Below are positions 16,574 through 25,501 of a DNA stretch of 64,000 nt, piece after piece. A program made the translations under genes and the position numbers. The stretch lies in NCBI GenBank assembly GCA_046262295.1, contig JBHENC010000013.1:1-64000 (forward strand). The letters run 5' to 3'. Under the pieces are notes generated by a model, which searched no databases, was not told where the DNA came from, and saw only the letters and a program-made list of their open reading frames with translations. The stretch's first letter is position 1. The number at the start of each line of letters is the position of its first letter. This DNA comes from JBHENC01 sp046262295 (GTDB lineage Bacteria > Acidobacteriota > Blastocatellia > Pyrinomonadales > Pyrinomonadaceae).

Positions 16574-17716
16574 ATGATGAATTTCAAAAAGTCTGAAATG
16601 CCCCGACTGCTTGCGTCCTCCGCTTTTGGCTTGCTGCTTCTCGCAGCGCCCGCTTTTGCGCAGGACACCGGCAACACCGGCAGTGCCACCACTAATACCA
16701 CTTCCACAACTCAGTCGACTTCTTCCGGTTCGACTCAGAGCGACGCAACGGCCGCCGCTAAATCGCGCACCGTTTCCAACGGCGAAAAGATCAAGCTCAA
16801 AGGCGTCGTGACGCGCCGCGATGCGGATACGTTCTCGGTGCGCGATTTGAACGGCGTTGATACGACCGTGCGCCTGACCGACACGACGCGCATCGTGGAA
16901 AGAAAAGGCAATCCGTTTCGCCGCGCGAAGAACTACGGCGCGACGAATATTTTGCGCGGCCTTAACGTCGAAGTGGAAGGACGCGGCGACGCCTCCGGCC
17001 AACTCGTCGCCGACAACGTCAAGTTTTCCGAAGATGAACTGAAGGTCGCGCGCACGGTCGAATCGCGCGTTAATCCGGTGGAGAATCGCGTCGGCGAAAA
17101 CGAAAATAGAATCGGGCAGGTAGAGCAGAATGCGCAACGCCTTTCGGGGCAGATTGACGAACTCGCCGCCGTTTCCAACGCCGCGAAGGGCGGCGCGCGA
17201 GCCGCGCAGGAAACCGCCGACGCCGCCGTTTCGGGCGTCAACGCGACGAACGAACGCATCAGCGCGCTCGATGATTACGTGCCGCAAGACATGACGGCGG
17301 TCAATTTCCGTCCCGGCAGCGCGGTGCTTTCGCCGCAGGCCAAAGCCCAGCTCGATCAACTCGCCACCAAAGCTTTCACGGCCAAAGGCTACGTGATCGA
17401 AGTCTCCGGCTATGCGGATACGACCGGCAGTACAGACCTGAATCGTCGCCTTAGCCAGCAACGCGCCGATTCCGTCGTGCGTTATCTGGCGGAGCAGCAC
17501 AGGATTCCTTTGCGCCGCATCATCACGCCGTTCGGCTACGGCGAATCGCAAGCCATCGCCGACAATCAAACGCGACAGGGACGCGCCCAGAATCGCCGCG
17601 TCGAAGTCAAGGTGCTCGTCAATCGCGGGCTATTGCAGACCGCGCCGACGATGACAACGCCTTCGTCAACGACACCGGCGCAGGGTTCGACATCCGGCTC
17701 ATTGTCTAATCAATAA
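16574..17716 (+). CDS. OmpA-family outer membrane protein
   Basis: The 380-residue precursor has a signal peptide (residues 1-30, ending APAFAQ) and a Thr/Ser-rich linker. An OB-like DUF5666-type domain follows (KIKLKGVVTRRDADTFSVRD to NVKFSEDEL, residues 75-160), then a helical stretch (about 165-235) and a C-terminal OmpA domain (residues 245-355) that binds peptidoglycan. The OmpA domain shows VNFRPGSAVLSPQAKAQLDQLA, VSGYADTTGS and the NRRVEVKVLV end. It probably tethers the outer membrane to the wall. ATG codons at 16574 and 16577 are both possible starts. Confidence 0.9.
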   Translation: MMNFKKSEMPRLLASSAFGLLLLAAPAFAQDTGNTGSATTNTTSTTQSTSSGSTQSDATAAAKSRTVSNGEKIKLKGVVTRRDADTFSVRDLNGVDTTVRLTDTTRIVERKGNPFRRAKNYGATNILRGLNVEVEGRGDASGQLVADNVKFSEDELKVARTVESRVNPVENRVGENENRIGQVEQNAQRLSGQIDELAAVSNAAKGGARAAQETADAAVSGVNATNERISALDDYVPQDMTAVNFRPGSAVLSPQAKAQLDQLATKAFTAKGYVIEVSGYADTTGSTDLNRRLSQQRADSVVRYLAEQHRIPLRRIITPFGYGESQAIADNQTRQGRAQNRRVEVKVLVNRGLLQTAPTMTTPSSTTPAQGSTSGSLSNQ

Positions 17717-17906
17717 ACGATAGCGTTGCGATTACCGATAAACTTGTAAGGGCAGCGGCCTCGCCCTGTCCTTACGTCTTGCGTCGCGCTTCGTTCGCAA
17801 TCTCCCTAAAAGCCAACCGTCATACTCGTTCGCGCGCATCCGATTAACCGCGCCGGTTGCGCAATTGATGAAAGATAGAAAGCCGTAGTCCGGTGACACG
17901 AAAAGG

Positions 17907-19010
17907 TTGGCGTTCATGATTCTTACCCGCAGCAAGCAACAGATAGTTCAAGCGCCCGCGCTCCTGTTAATAGCAACGCTGGCGCTTTCTTTTATCTTCT
18001 CCGCCAATACTGTCGTCGCGCAGCAGCAATCACGTGAGCAACCGCCGAAGCAACAAACGCCGCCTACGCCGCCAGCCAAGCCTGCGTCGGTTGGCGACGA
18101 TGACGAAGAGATAATCCGCGTCAGCTCGAATCTTGTCGTCGTGCCGGTGTCGGTAACAGATGAGGCGGGCGAAGCGGTGCAGGGTTTGAGCGCCGCCGAT
18201 TTTCGTCTCGACGAAGAAGGCCGCCGACAAGAGATTGCGCGGCTTGGCGATGCCGAGCAGGTGCCGCTCGATATTGCGATTCTGCTCGACGTTTCGGGAA
18301 GCGTCAACGCGCGTTTCGCTTTCGAGAAGGAAGCTGCCGCGCGTTTTCTCAAACAGATTTTGAAGCCGGTTGATCGCGCCACCGTCTTTGCGATTGACGC
18401 CCGGCCGCGCCTTGAACAAACGCGCGCGACGGCAAACATCGCTTCCGCCAGATTGATGGCGATCCTGCCCGCCAGAAGCTCTACCGCCTTTTATGATACG
18501 GTGGTTGATGCGGCACGCTATCTCTCGAAAGCATCGCCTTCGGGAGCGCGTCGCGTCATCATCGTCATTTCAGACGGCGAGGATACCAACAGCGAGCGAA
18601 TTAAAACCGTCTTATCTAAAGCGACATCATCGCCCGACGCCGTGCGCGCCGAACACGAGCGCGCGTTGCAGCAAGTGCAACGCGAATTGCAACGCGCCGA
18701 CGCAACCTTTTATTCGCTTAATCCGAGCGGAGAATCGCTGCGCCTGAACGTCATCAGCACACGCGCGCAACAGGGAATGCAGCAGTTTGCGGCGGCGACC
18801 GGCGGCGCGGCCTTCGCGCCCGAACGCGAGCAAGACCTCGAAAAAATCTTTCGCCGGATCGCCAACGAATTGCGCTCGCAGTATCTGCTGCAATACTACT
18901 CGAAAGACGAATCGCCGAGCGGAAAATTCCTGCGCATCAAAGTTGCTGTGCCCGCCCGCCCGCAACTTCGCGTCCGCGCCCGTCAGGGCTACTACACGAA
19001 AAACAGGTAA
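17907..19010 (+). CDS. VWFA-related acidobacterial-type exported protein
   Basis: The product (367 residues from 17907, or 364 from an internal ATG at 17916) has an N-terminal signal segment ending at VVAQ and a Gln/Pro-rich linker. A domain follows with VVPVSVTDEAGEAVQGLSAADFRLDEEGRRQEI, then a von Willebrand A domain with the MIDAS motif DVSGSVN near residue 130 and SDGEDTN near residue 213. It ends in the characteristic QYLLQYYSKDESPSGKFLRIKVAV. This architecture is typical of the VWFA-related family expanded in Acidobacteriota. It probably mediates protein contacts in the periplasm, with no known ligand. Confidence 0.88.
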   Translation: MAFMILTRSKQQIVQAPALLLIATLALSFIFSANTVVAQQQSREQPPKQQTPPTPPAKPASVGDDDEEIIRVSSNLVVVPVSVTDEAGEAVQGLSAADFRLDEEGRRQEIARLGDAEQVPLDIAILLDVSGSVNARFAFEKEAAARFLKQILKPVDRATVFAIDARPRLEQTRATANIASARLMAILPARSSTAFYDTVVDAARYLSKASPSGARRVIIVISDGEDTNSERIKTVLSKATSSPDAVRAEHERALQQVQRELQRADATFYSLNPSGESLRLNVISTRAQQGMQQFAAATGGAAFAPEREQDLEKIFRRIANELRSQYLLQYYSKDESPSGKFLRIKVAVPARPQLRVRARQGYYTKNR

Positions 19011-19013
19011 CGA

Positions 19014-19157
19014 GTCTGGATAACAGTCGTGAGTCTGGAGCCATGAGTCGTGAGTCATAAGCAAGGTGACGCGCCGCCACACGTTCACCATTTCCCTACG
19101 GCCTTATGACTCTTGACTCCAGACTCACGACTCACGACTCACGACTGTTGACTCTTT
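19014..19157. repeat. Heptameric repeat block, ACTCACG type
   Basis: Between convergent genes, units such as GAGTCTG/GAGTCGT on the left and TGACTCC, AGACTCA, CGACTCA, CGACTCA, CGACTGT on the right can pair as a hairpin. The arrangement is the same as at 14586-14698 and 61515-61620. Confidence 0.7.
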
Positions 19158-19162
19158 CCCTT

Positions 19163-19744
19163 TCAGCGCATTTCCAGAAGCACGTCGGTTAATCTGTTGA
19201 CGACTCCGATTAGCGCGCGTCCTGCCGGTTCGTATTGATTCGCCGCCGCTTGTGCTTCGGCGTCAGCCGCGCCCGCCGCAACGCCCGCCAACCGCGTGTA
19301 GTAACGCTGCAACTCCGGCGTCGTGCGAAAACTAATTTCTAAATTGTCCAGCCCCTCACGAAAGTCTCGCAAGCTCTGCCGGACGACCACCTTGCTCTGC
19401 TCTGTCTTTTGCGTCGCTGCCGTAGATGTTTCATCACGGCTGGCCGCTTCCGCCGCCACGTCAAAGCCGTTCGACACGCGGCCATAAAGATAAAGAAAGC
19501 GCGACAGCAGTTTGATCTGTTCGGCAACGCGCGACGCGCCCGCCGCCCGCGCATCAGCTGAAGCCTTCGGCGCATTCGCCGCCGTAGTAGTAGAAGACGA
19601 TGGCGCGCGACGCTGCGGTTGGCCGCTCGATCTACGCCGCGTTTGCGACAGGGCGGCGACGGGCATTAACAGCATCAACACGACCCCGGCGACAATTAAT
19701 TTTCGAGTGCGTTTCAACGCAAAATCCTCCTTCATCAAACGCAT
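19163..19744 (-). CDS. Secreted helical protein of unknown function
   Basis: The 193-residue product has a basic start and a hydrophobic signal segment (about residues 15-33, ending ALSQ). A basic Ser/Arg/Thr-rich linker and an Ala-rich, largely helical domain follow (EQIKLLSRFLYLYGRVSNGFDVAAEAA and QSLRDFREGLDNLEISFRTTPELQRYYTRLAGVA). I do not recognise a family. It is probably periplasmic, convergent with the VWA gene and divergent from lipB. Confidence 0.65.
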   Translation of the reverse strand: MRLMKEDFALKRTRKLIVAGVVLMLLMPVAALSQTRRRSSGQPQRRAPSSSTTTAANAPKASADARAAGASRVAEQIKLLSRFLYLYGRVSNGFDVAAEAASRDETSTAATQKTEQSKVVVRQSLRDFREGLDNLEISFRTTPELQRYYTRLAGVAAGAADAEAQAAANQYEPAGRALIGVVNRLTDVLLEMR

Positions 19745-19937
19745 CGCGTGGGCGCGACATCGTTAATCTTTTTCTTATCAACTGTTCTTCGCAATTGCTT
19801 ATTGAAACTATGCTAACAGGCGGCGCGTCGTCAAACCATTGCGCGCGCGAGGCAGCGTTTTCGCGGACAGCGCCTTCGCTGCCTGCGCCTCGCACTGCTA
19901 CAATAAGATGCAGGTTTTGCACAACTGATTATTAAAG

Positions 19938-20600
19938 ATGAGCGATAGTAAATTACTGAAAATCAGGCGGCTCGGCCTGCTGGAATATGCGGCGGCGCTC
20001 GCAATTCAAAAAGAAACGGAACTTGCGATTCGCGCAAAGAGTGAAACGGATACGCTGATCTTCGTCGAACATCCGCACACCTTAACGCTCGGGCGCGGCG
20101 CATCACACGCCAACATTCTCGCCTCGCCGGAAGTTTTAAGCGCGCGTGAAGTGACGGTGTTCGAGACCAATCGCGGCGGCAAAGTCACGTATCATGGTCT
20201 CGGTCAGCTAGTCGGTTATCCGATTATCAATTTAAGCCCGGAGCGTGAAGACGTACACCGCTATGTGCGCGACCTTGAAGAAGTGTTGATGCGCGTGATG
20301 ACAGATTTCGGCATCGAGAGCTTTCGCATTAAAGGGTTGACGGGCGTGCATACGGCGCGCGGCAAAGTCGCCGCCATCGGCATACACATCGCACGCTGGA
20401 TCACGACGCATGGCTTCGCCCTGAACGTCAACACGGATTTGAGTTTCTTCGATCTCATCATCGCCTGCGAAGGCGAACCCGTCACGTCCATGAAAGAATT
20501 GAGGGGACGCGAACTGAATCTGTGCGACGTGGAAGACCGCATCATCGAACATTTTGCGGATGTCTTCGCCATGATGCCGGAAGAGATTAGCGCAGGCTGA
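19938..20600 (+). CDS. lipB: Octanoyl-[acyl carrier protein]:protein N-octanoyltransferase
   Basis: It moves the octanoyl group from acyl carrier protein to the lipoyl-domain lysine, the first step of lipoate assembly. The 220-residue protein has the LipB signatures GRGASHANIL, ETNRGGKVTYHGLGQLVGYPI and GVHTARGKVAAIGIHIARWITTHGFALNVNTDL, with the AAIG-x-H lysine and cysteine region of the family. The acyl-thioester Cys is expected in FDLIIACEGEPVTSM (near residue 176). It works with lipA 3.2 kb downstream on the E2 protein at 14.7 kb. Confidence 0.94.
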   Translation: MSDSKLLKIRRLGLLEYAAALAIQKETELAIRAKSETDTLIFVEHPHTLTLGRGASHANILASPEVLSAREVTVFETNRGGKVTYHGLGQLVGYPIINLSPEREDVHRYVRDLEEVLMRVMTDFGIESFRIKGLTGVHTARGKVAAIGIHIARWITTHGFALNVNTDLSFFDLIIACEGEPVTSMKELRGRELNLCDVEDRIIEHFADVFAMMPEEISAG

Positions 20601-20652
20601 ACCGACAGGCGAACAACGCCGCACCTTTGAGCTTCGCAGAGAAACATACAGC

Positions 20653-22692
20653 GTGAATCAAACTGTCGAAACCGCCGCTTCATTCAGCCGTCATACGGCG
20701 CGCTTGCTACGGTTTGCGATTCCCGCCCTGTTGCCCTTTCTATTTCTGATCGTCTCCGATTGGAAAGGCCTCGATTACGGCGTTCACTGGGACGAAGTGC
20801 CGTATCAAGTCGGGCCGACGCGCACGATGGTAACGACGGGGACGTTGCTGCCGGGCTTTTATCAATACCCATCTTTTTCTTACTGGCTTAACGCCGCCGC
20901 GTTGATTCCAGAGCTTGCGGCCACACGACCTGAGACATTCGAGAAAGCACAAGAGTTACTACTGCGCGTGCTTGACGGCGAGTCATACCTGCTGCGGCTG
21001 CGCAAGATTTATCTGCTGGTCTCGGCGCTCACCGTGATATGGATTTATTTGCTGGCCGTCAATTGGCAGCGGTCTCGCAGCGAGGCGCTGCTGGCAAGTG
21101 CTGTTCTGGCTCTTTCATGGGAGGTCTCCTACCATCTGCGTTGGATAGCGACCGACGGTTTGCTGATGCAATTCGGCGCACTCACGATTCTGTTCGTGAT
21201 GCAGGCGTGGACGCGATTGAGACGCCGCACGTTCTGGCTTCGGCTGGCGGCGTTGGCGGCGGGTTGCGGGTGCGGCGCGAAGTATCCCGGCGGACTCTTG
21301 ATTGTTCCGGTGCTGGTCTGCGCTTATTTGATCTCTCAACAAACACCGCAGCCGCGCGCCGCCGTGCTGCGCCCGACAATGAAGTTGATTTTAATCTTCG
21401 TCGGCGCGTACTTAGTCTGTACTCCCGGCACGCTGCTACAACCCGGAAAGTTCATTGACGGATTGCTGTATGAAGTGCGGCACTACGGCAAACTCGGTCA
21501 CGGCGGCCACACCATCGCAGCCGGATTGCCGCACGCTTGGGCGATCTTCGTTTATCTGAGTACGGTTCTCTTTTCTCACTACTCGTTAATCGCGCTGTTC
21601 TTCTTCGCGCTCGCGCTGGTCGGCGTTTACGCGCTCATCCGAGAGTCTCGCCACACGGCATTACTCTTCCTATGTTTTCCGTTTCTTTATCTGTTGTTCT
21701 TTTCGCTGCAAAGAGTAATGGTGGTCAGGAATCTCTTAGTCGTCGCACCGTTCATGGCGCTGATGACGGCGCGGGGCGCGGCCTTTCTAGGGACGCACGC
21801 GGGGCTTCTCGCGGGCGCGAATTCAATCCGCATCAATCACAAAGGTAAACTGTTGCAAGCAGCCTTTGCGGTGTTGATCTGCACGTGCTTTCTGGTCAAC
21901 GCAGGCTGGCTCGCTTACGCCGCGCAGACAATCGTTGACCGCCACACGGATCGTTTCACGCGCGATGCCGTCGCATACATTTCGACCCGGCCGGAGAATC
22001 GCTTTTTTCTTTCACCGCGTGCGTCGGCGCAACTCTCTTCGTCCGGTTCGAGACAGCTTGCCAACGTGACAGACGATCCGGCGCAGGCCGACACTCTCTT
22101 CTTTTATTTAAGCGAAGCCCTTAACCGAAAAAACTGGCCTGCCTATACGCCCGCGCTCACCAAAACATGGTTCGGCGCTTACGAAGTGAATTTGAACTAT
22201 TACCCATACTGGAGCGGCGATGATCGTCTCGTGGCGATGTCAATGGCAACGGCGCGCAAGGTTGGTATTCAGGGTGTAGATTACGGTTCGCACGGCGCAG
22301 GCGAAGCGGCGACTGTGGAAATCAACAAAGCGATGTTTGTCTCTCAATCAGCGTTGACCTCGATGATCGGCGGGCAAAACTATAACGTCACAGTGACGAT
22401 GAAGAACACAGGTGCGACGACGTGGACAACGAGCAGCCTATACCGGCTTGGCGCGCAAAATCCGCAGGACAATCCGGCATGGGGAAGAATTCGCGTGGAG
22501 CTGCCGGAGCCGGTTGCGCCCGGTGCGGAAGTGACTTTTAATTTCGACATTACCGCGCCCGTCAAAACAGGGCAGTATAATTTTCAGTGGCGGATGGTGC
22601 AGGATGGAACAGAGTGGTTCGGCGACTACACACCGAACCGATCCTTTACCTCGGAATATACTTCGGTTATTCTCCGCGCTTCCACGCCTTAA
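20653..22692 (+). CDS. GT-C (GT39/PMT-like) membrane glycosyltransferase with C-terminal FW-like domain
   Basis: The 679-residue integral membrane protein starts at GTG 20653. The first loop holds DYGVHWDEVPYQVGPTRT, an acidic pair typical of GT39/ArnT-like enzymes that use polyprenyl-phosphate sugars. About ten hydrophobic segments lie between residues 15 and 430. The last ~110 residues form a beta-sandwich with conserved Trp (VTMKNTGATTWTT, PAWGRIRVELPEPV, YNFQWRMVQDGTEWFGD), which resembles Nbr1-type FW domains. The active site should face the periplasm. The acceptor is unknown. Confidence 0.8.
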   Translation: MNQTVETAASFSRHTARLLRFAIPALLPFLFLIVSDWKGLDYGVHWDEVPYQVGPTRTMVTTGTLLPGFYQYPSFSYWLNAAALIPELAATRPETFEKAQELLLRVLDGESYLLRLRKIYLLVSALTVIWIYLLAVNWQRSRSEALLASAVLALSWEVSYHLRWIATDGLLMQFGALTILFVMQAWTRLRRRTFWLRLAALAAGCGCGAKYPGGLLIVPVLVCAYLISQQTPQPRAAVLRPTMKLILIFVGAYLVCTPGTLLQPGKFIDGLLYEVRHYGKLGHGGHTIAAGLPHAWAIFVYLSTVLFSHYSLIALFFFALALVGVYALIRESRHTALLFLCFPFLYLLFFSLQRVMVVRNLLVVAPFMALMTARGAAFLGTHAGLLAGANSIRINHKGKLLQAAFAVLICTCFLVNAGWLAYAAQTIVDRHTDRFTRDAVAYISTRPENRFFLSPRASAQLSSSGSRQLANVTDDPAQADTLFFYLSEALNRKNWPAYTPALTKTWFGAYEVNLNYYPYWSGDDRLVAMSMATARKVGIQGVDYGSHGAGEAATVEINKAMFVSQSALTSMIGGQNYNVTVTMKNTGATTWTTSSLYRLGAQNPQDNPAWGRIRVELPEPVAPGAEVTFNFDITAPVKTGQYNFQWRMVQDGTEWFGDYTPNRSFTSEYTSVILRASTP

Positions 22693-22740
22693 AGAGAAGG
22701 ATTGCTTTGCGGAGCGAATTCAACGCTTCGCGGATTGCTT

Positions 22741-23751
22741 ATGCTGTCATTCGAGTTAATCAAAAAAGCGGCGGCGCGCATCAAAGGGCGCGTTCATCGC
22801 ACGCCCGTCGTCGCATCGCGCACGTTTGATGAAGCGGCGGCGCGCGTGAGCGGCGTCGCAGGGCGGCGTGTGTTCTTCAAGTGCGAAAATTTACAGCGCG
22901 CCGGTGCGTTCAAGATTCGCGGCGCGACGAATAAGATTTTATCGCTCGACGCGAAGGAGCGCGGGCGCGGCGTCGTCGCTTTTTCTTCGGGCAATCACGC
23001 GCAGGCCGTCGCGCTTGCGGCAAGCGAAGCAGGCGTCCGCGCCGTGATTGCGATGCCGACGGATGCGCCGCAAATGAAAGTCGCGGCGACGCGCGGCTAC
23101 GGCGCGGAAGTCGTCTTTTATGATCGCCAGCGCGACGACCGCGAAGCTTTCGCACAGGACATCGCCACGCGCGAAGAACTGACGCTCGTTCCGCCTTATG
23201 ATGATTATCAGATTATGGCCGGTCAGGGCACGTGCGCGCTCGAACTTTTAGAAGATGTGCCGGAGCCGCTTGATTGCCTTGTTACGCCATGCGGCGGCGG
23301 CGGATTATTTGCGGGCGCGAGCACAGCGGCGCGCGGACTTGATTCGCAAATTAAATGCTTCGCCGTCGAAGCTGAAACGGCGGACGACACGCGGCAATCG
23401 TTCATCAAAGGCGAGCGCGTTTGCATAGAGCCGCCGCCGACCATCGCCGACGGAATGCGCAATCAATCGCCCGGCGCGCTCACCTTTCCCGTGCTGCAAA
23501 AAAACGCGGCGGATGTCTTGACCGTCTCCGATGCGGAGATTACGGAAGCGTTGCGCTTTCTGCTGCTGCGTATGAAATTGCTCATCGAGCCGACGGGCGC
23601 GGCTTCCGTCGCCGCCGTTTTATTCAATAAACTTCCGCGCGAATTCAAGCGCATCGGCGTCATACTCTCCGGCGGCAATGTTGATGCGGCAACACTCGCA
23701 AAACTGCTCGCGCCGGAAAGCGACAACGAAGGGGCGCGAATGTTAAAATAA
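22741..23751 (+). CDS. PLP-dependent threonine/serine dehydratase
   Basis: It belongs to the fold-type II PLP enzymes that deaminate threonine or serine. The 336-residue protein has the Schiff-base lysine in RAGAFKIRGATNKI (near residue 58), SSGNHAQAVAL, the Gly-rich phosphate loop TPCGGGGLFAGAS and the C-terminal SGGNVD. It lacks the C-terminal ACT regulatory domain of biosynthetic IlvA, as in catabolic (TdcB-like) or serine racemase-like enzymes. I chose ATG 22741 because the conserved sequence begins there. It lies 48 bp after the glycosyltransferase gene and may be co-transcribed with it and lipA. Confidence 0.88.
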   Translation: MLSFELIKKAAARIKGRVHRTPVVASRTFDEAAARVSGVAGRRVFFKCENLQRAGAFKIRGATNKILSLDAKERGRGVVAFSSGNHAQAVALAASEAGVRAVIAMPTDAPQMKVAATRGYGAEVVFYDRQRDDREAFAQDIATREELTLVPPYDDYQIMAGQGTCALELLEDVPEPLDCLVTPCGGGGLFAGASTAARGLDSQIKCFAVEAETADDTRQSFIKGERVCIEPPPTIADGMRNQSPGALTFPVLQKNAADVLTVSDAEITEALRFLLLRMKLLIEPTGAASVAAVLFNKLPREFKRIGVILSGGNVDAATLAKLLAPESDNEGARMLK

Positions 23752-23782
23752 CTTTCGAGTCGAGTTTTTTGGAGAAAATATT

Positions 23783-24733
23783 TTGAGCCGCGAACTAAAA
23801 GTTATCAGCAACAGCAGACCGGCACAGGCGCGCCAGCCAAAGCCCGAATGGTTGAAGGTACGCATCGGCGATCCGACGAATCAGAACCACGTTCTCAAGT
23901 TAATTGAAGGCTTGAACCTGCACACCGTTTGTCAGGAAGCGCGCTGCCCGAACATCTTCGAGTGCTGGTCAGACCGCACCGCAACCTTTATGCTCGGCGG
24001 CGACACCTGCACGCGCCACTGCGGTTTCTGCGCCGTCAACAAAGGCAAGCCCGGCGCGCTCGATGCGCAAGAACCGCGCCACGTCGCGGAAGCGGTCAAG
24101 CATTTGAACCTCGCGCACGCCGTCATCACCTCCGTCAACCGTGATGATCTGCCGGACGGCGGCGCATCGCACTGGGCGGAAACAATCCGTGAAGTCCGCG
24201 CCGCGAACCCGTCCTGCAAAATCGAAGTCTTGATCCCGGACTTCAACGGCGACGAAGCCGCGCTCAACACCGTGCTCGACGCGCGTCCCGATGTGCTCAA
24301 TCACAACACGGAAACAATCGCGCGCCTCTACAAGCGCGTGCGCCCCGACGCCAAATACGATCAAACGATGACGCTCATCAAACGCGCCGCCCTGCGCCGC
24401 GACCGCGAAGGCAGCGGGATGCTCACCAAGAGCGGCATCATGGCGGGCTTGGGCGAAACATTCGATGAAGTTGTAGAACTCATGAAAGATTTGCGTGCCG
24501 CCAACTGCGACATCATGACCATCGGCCAGTATCTGCAACCACACGCGCGCCGCCTGCCCGTCGAACGCTACGTCACGCCCGAAGAGTTCACACGCTGGCG
24601 CGACATCGGCATGAAGCTAGGCTTCCGACACGTCGAATCAAGCCCGCTCACGCGCTCCTCTTATCACGCGCGCCAGCAAACGGAAACGCCCTCGCAAGAA
24701 GTGCCTGAAGTAGTGATAGCCGCCGCGCGTTGA
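23783..24733 (+). CDS. lipA: Lipoyl synthase
   Basis: This radical SAM enzyme inserts two sulfur atoms into the octanoyl group on lipoyl domains. The 316-residue product contains the auxiliary-cluster motif CQEARCPNIFEC (near residue 51) and the radical SAM motif CTRHCGFC (near residue 77). It also has the LipA-typical ITSVNRDDLPDGG and the C-terminal RSSYHA. The start is TTG at 23783 with GGAG eight bases upstream. A terminator follows at 24757. It complements lipB and the E2 gene in the same window. Confidence 0.95.
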   Translation: MSRELKVISNSRPAQARQPKPEWLKVRIGDPTNQNHVLKLIEGLNLHTVCQEARCPNIFECWSDRTATFMLGGDTCTRHCGFCAVNKGKPGALDAQEPRHVAEAVKHLNLAHAVITSVNRDDLPDGGASHWAETIREVRAANPSCKIEVLIPDFNGDEAALNTVLDARPDVLNHNTETIARLYKRVRPDAKYDQTMTLIKRAALRRDREGSGMLTKSGIMAGLGETFDEVVELMKDLRAANCDIMTIGQYLQPHARRLPVERYVTPEEFTRWRDIGMKLGFRHVESSPLTRSSYHARQQTETPSQEVPEVVIAAAR

Positions 24734-24756
24734 AGCACACTACACTTTTACACAAG

Positions 24757-24788
24757 AGGTCGCTTCCGATGTGGAGCGACCTTTTTGT
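24757..24788 (+). terminator. Rho-independent terminator after lipA
   Basis: AGGTCGCT (24757-24764) pairs with AGCGACCT (24775-24782), followed by TTTTTG. It ends the transcript that may run from lipB to lipA. Confidence 0.8.
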
Positions 24789-25043
24789 TTGAATATTCTA
24801 TGGAAGTGCTTATGCGTTATTGTAGCCCGTGCGATAAATGGCGCGGACGATTGCCATGATGCGTTGCTCATAATAAACGCGAGCCGAAGTACCAGACGAG
24901 ATAAACCAGATGTAGTAGCGACCAAGCGATGAGCGCGGGAAAGTAAGGGGCGGCGGTATCAAGGCCGCGCTTAGCAGTGTGCGCCGGAGTAAAAGACGGT
25001 ATTAGATTTTTTCCGTTCGATTGATACTTATAAAGAAGGCCGC
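24789..25043. other. Intergenic spacer without a recognisable gene
   Basis: No ORF with plausible coding character is seen in this gap between lipA and the convergent lipoprotein gene. I find no RNA gene or clear repeat in it. Confidence 0.4.
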
Positions 25044-25463
25044 TTAACGATTCGTGTAGTCTTCGACGTTGAAATGCTGGCGCAGCGCGTTCAATTTTTC
25101 GGGCGCGAAGTCGGAATAAGTGCCCATGATGACGCGCCGCCTTTCGTCGGTCACGACCCACCAGATATGCGGATCAGCCGGAGCTTTGGCCTTCAGCAAC
25201 GCGCCATCCTCCGCGTTGATCGCCGCGCTGTCTTTGCGCGCGAAGACGTAAACTTTATCGAAGGTCTGGCTGCTGCGCACGGATTGCAAATCGCGCTCGA
25301 AGGCCGATTGCGGAGTAGGCGAAGGCGTCGCCGAACGCACGGTATTCGATTGGGGCGCGTTCGTCTTGCCGCAGCCGATTGAAAGAATCACGGCGAGCAA
25401 AAGAAACAAAACGATTGCACCGCGCCCGAAAATATTGCTATCGGCCTTCTGCTTTTTTTTCAT
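25044..25463 (-). CDS. Small lipoprotein of unknown function
   Basis: The 139-residue precursor has a lipobox (LAVILSIGC) after a basic and hydrophobic N-terminus, so it should be lipid-anchored at Cys near residue 32. The mature part has a Pro/Ser-rich linker and a compact domain: FERDLQSVRSSQTFDKVYVFARKDSAAIN, then WVVTDERRRVIMGTYSDFAPEKLNALRQHFNVEDY. I do not recognise the family. I chose the ATG at 25463 because MKKKQ fits a signal-peptide start; an ATG three codons upstream is also possible. Confidence 0.72.
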   Translation of the reverse strand: MKKKQKADSNIFGRGAIVLFLLLAVILSIGCGKTNAPQSNTVRSATPSPTPQSAFERDLQSVRSSQTFDKVYVFARKDSAAINAEDGALLKAKAPADPHIWWVVTDERRRVIMGTYSDFAPEKLNALRQHFNVEDYTNR

Positions 25464-25501
25464 AGCAATCAATCATTTTTGCGCAAAGGATAATTTACGT
25501 T

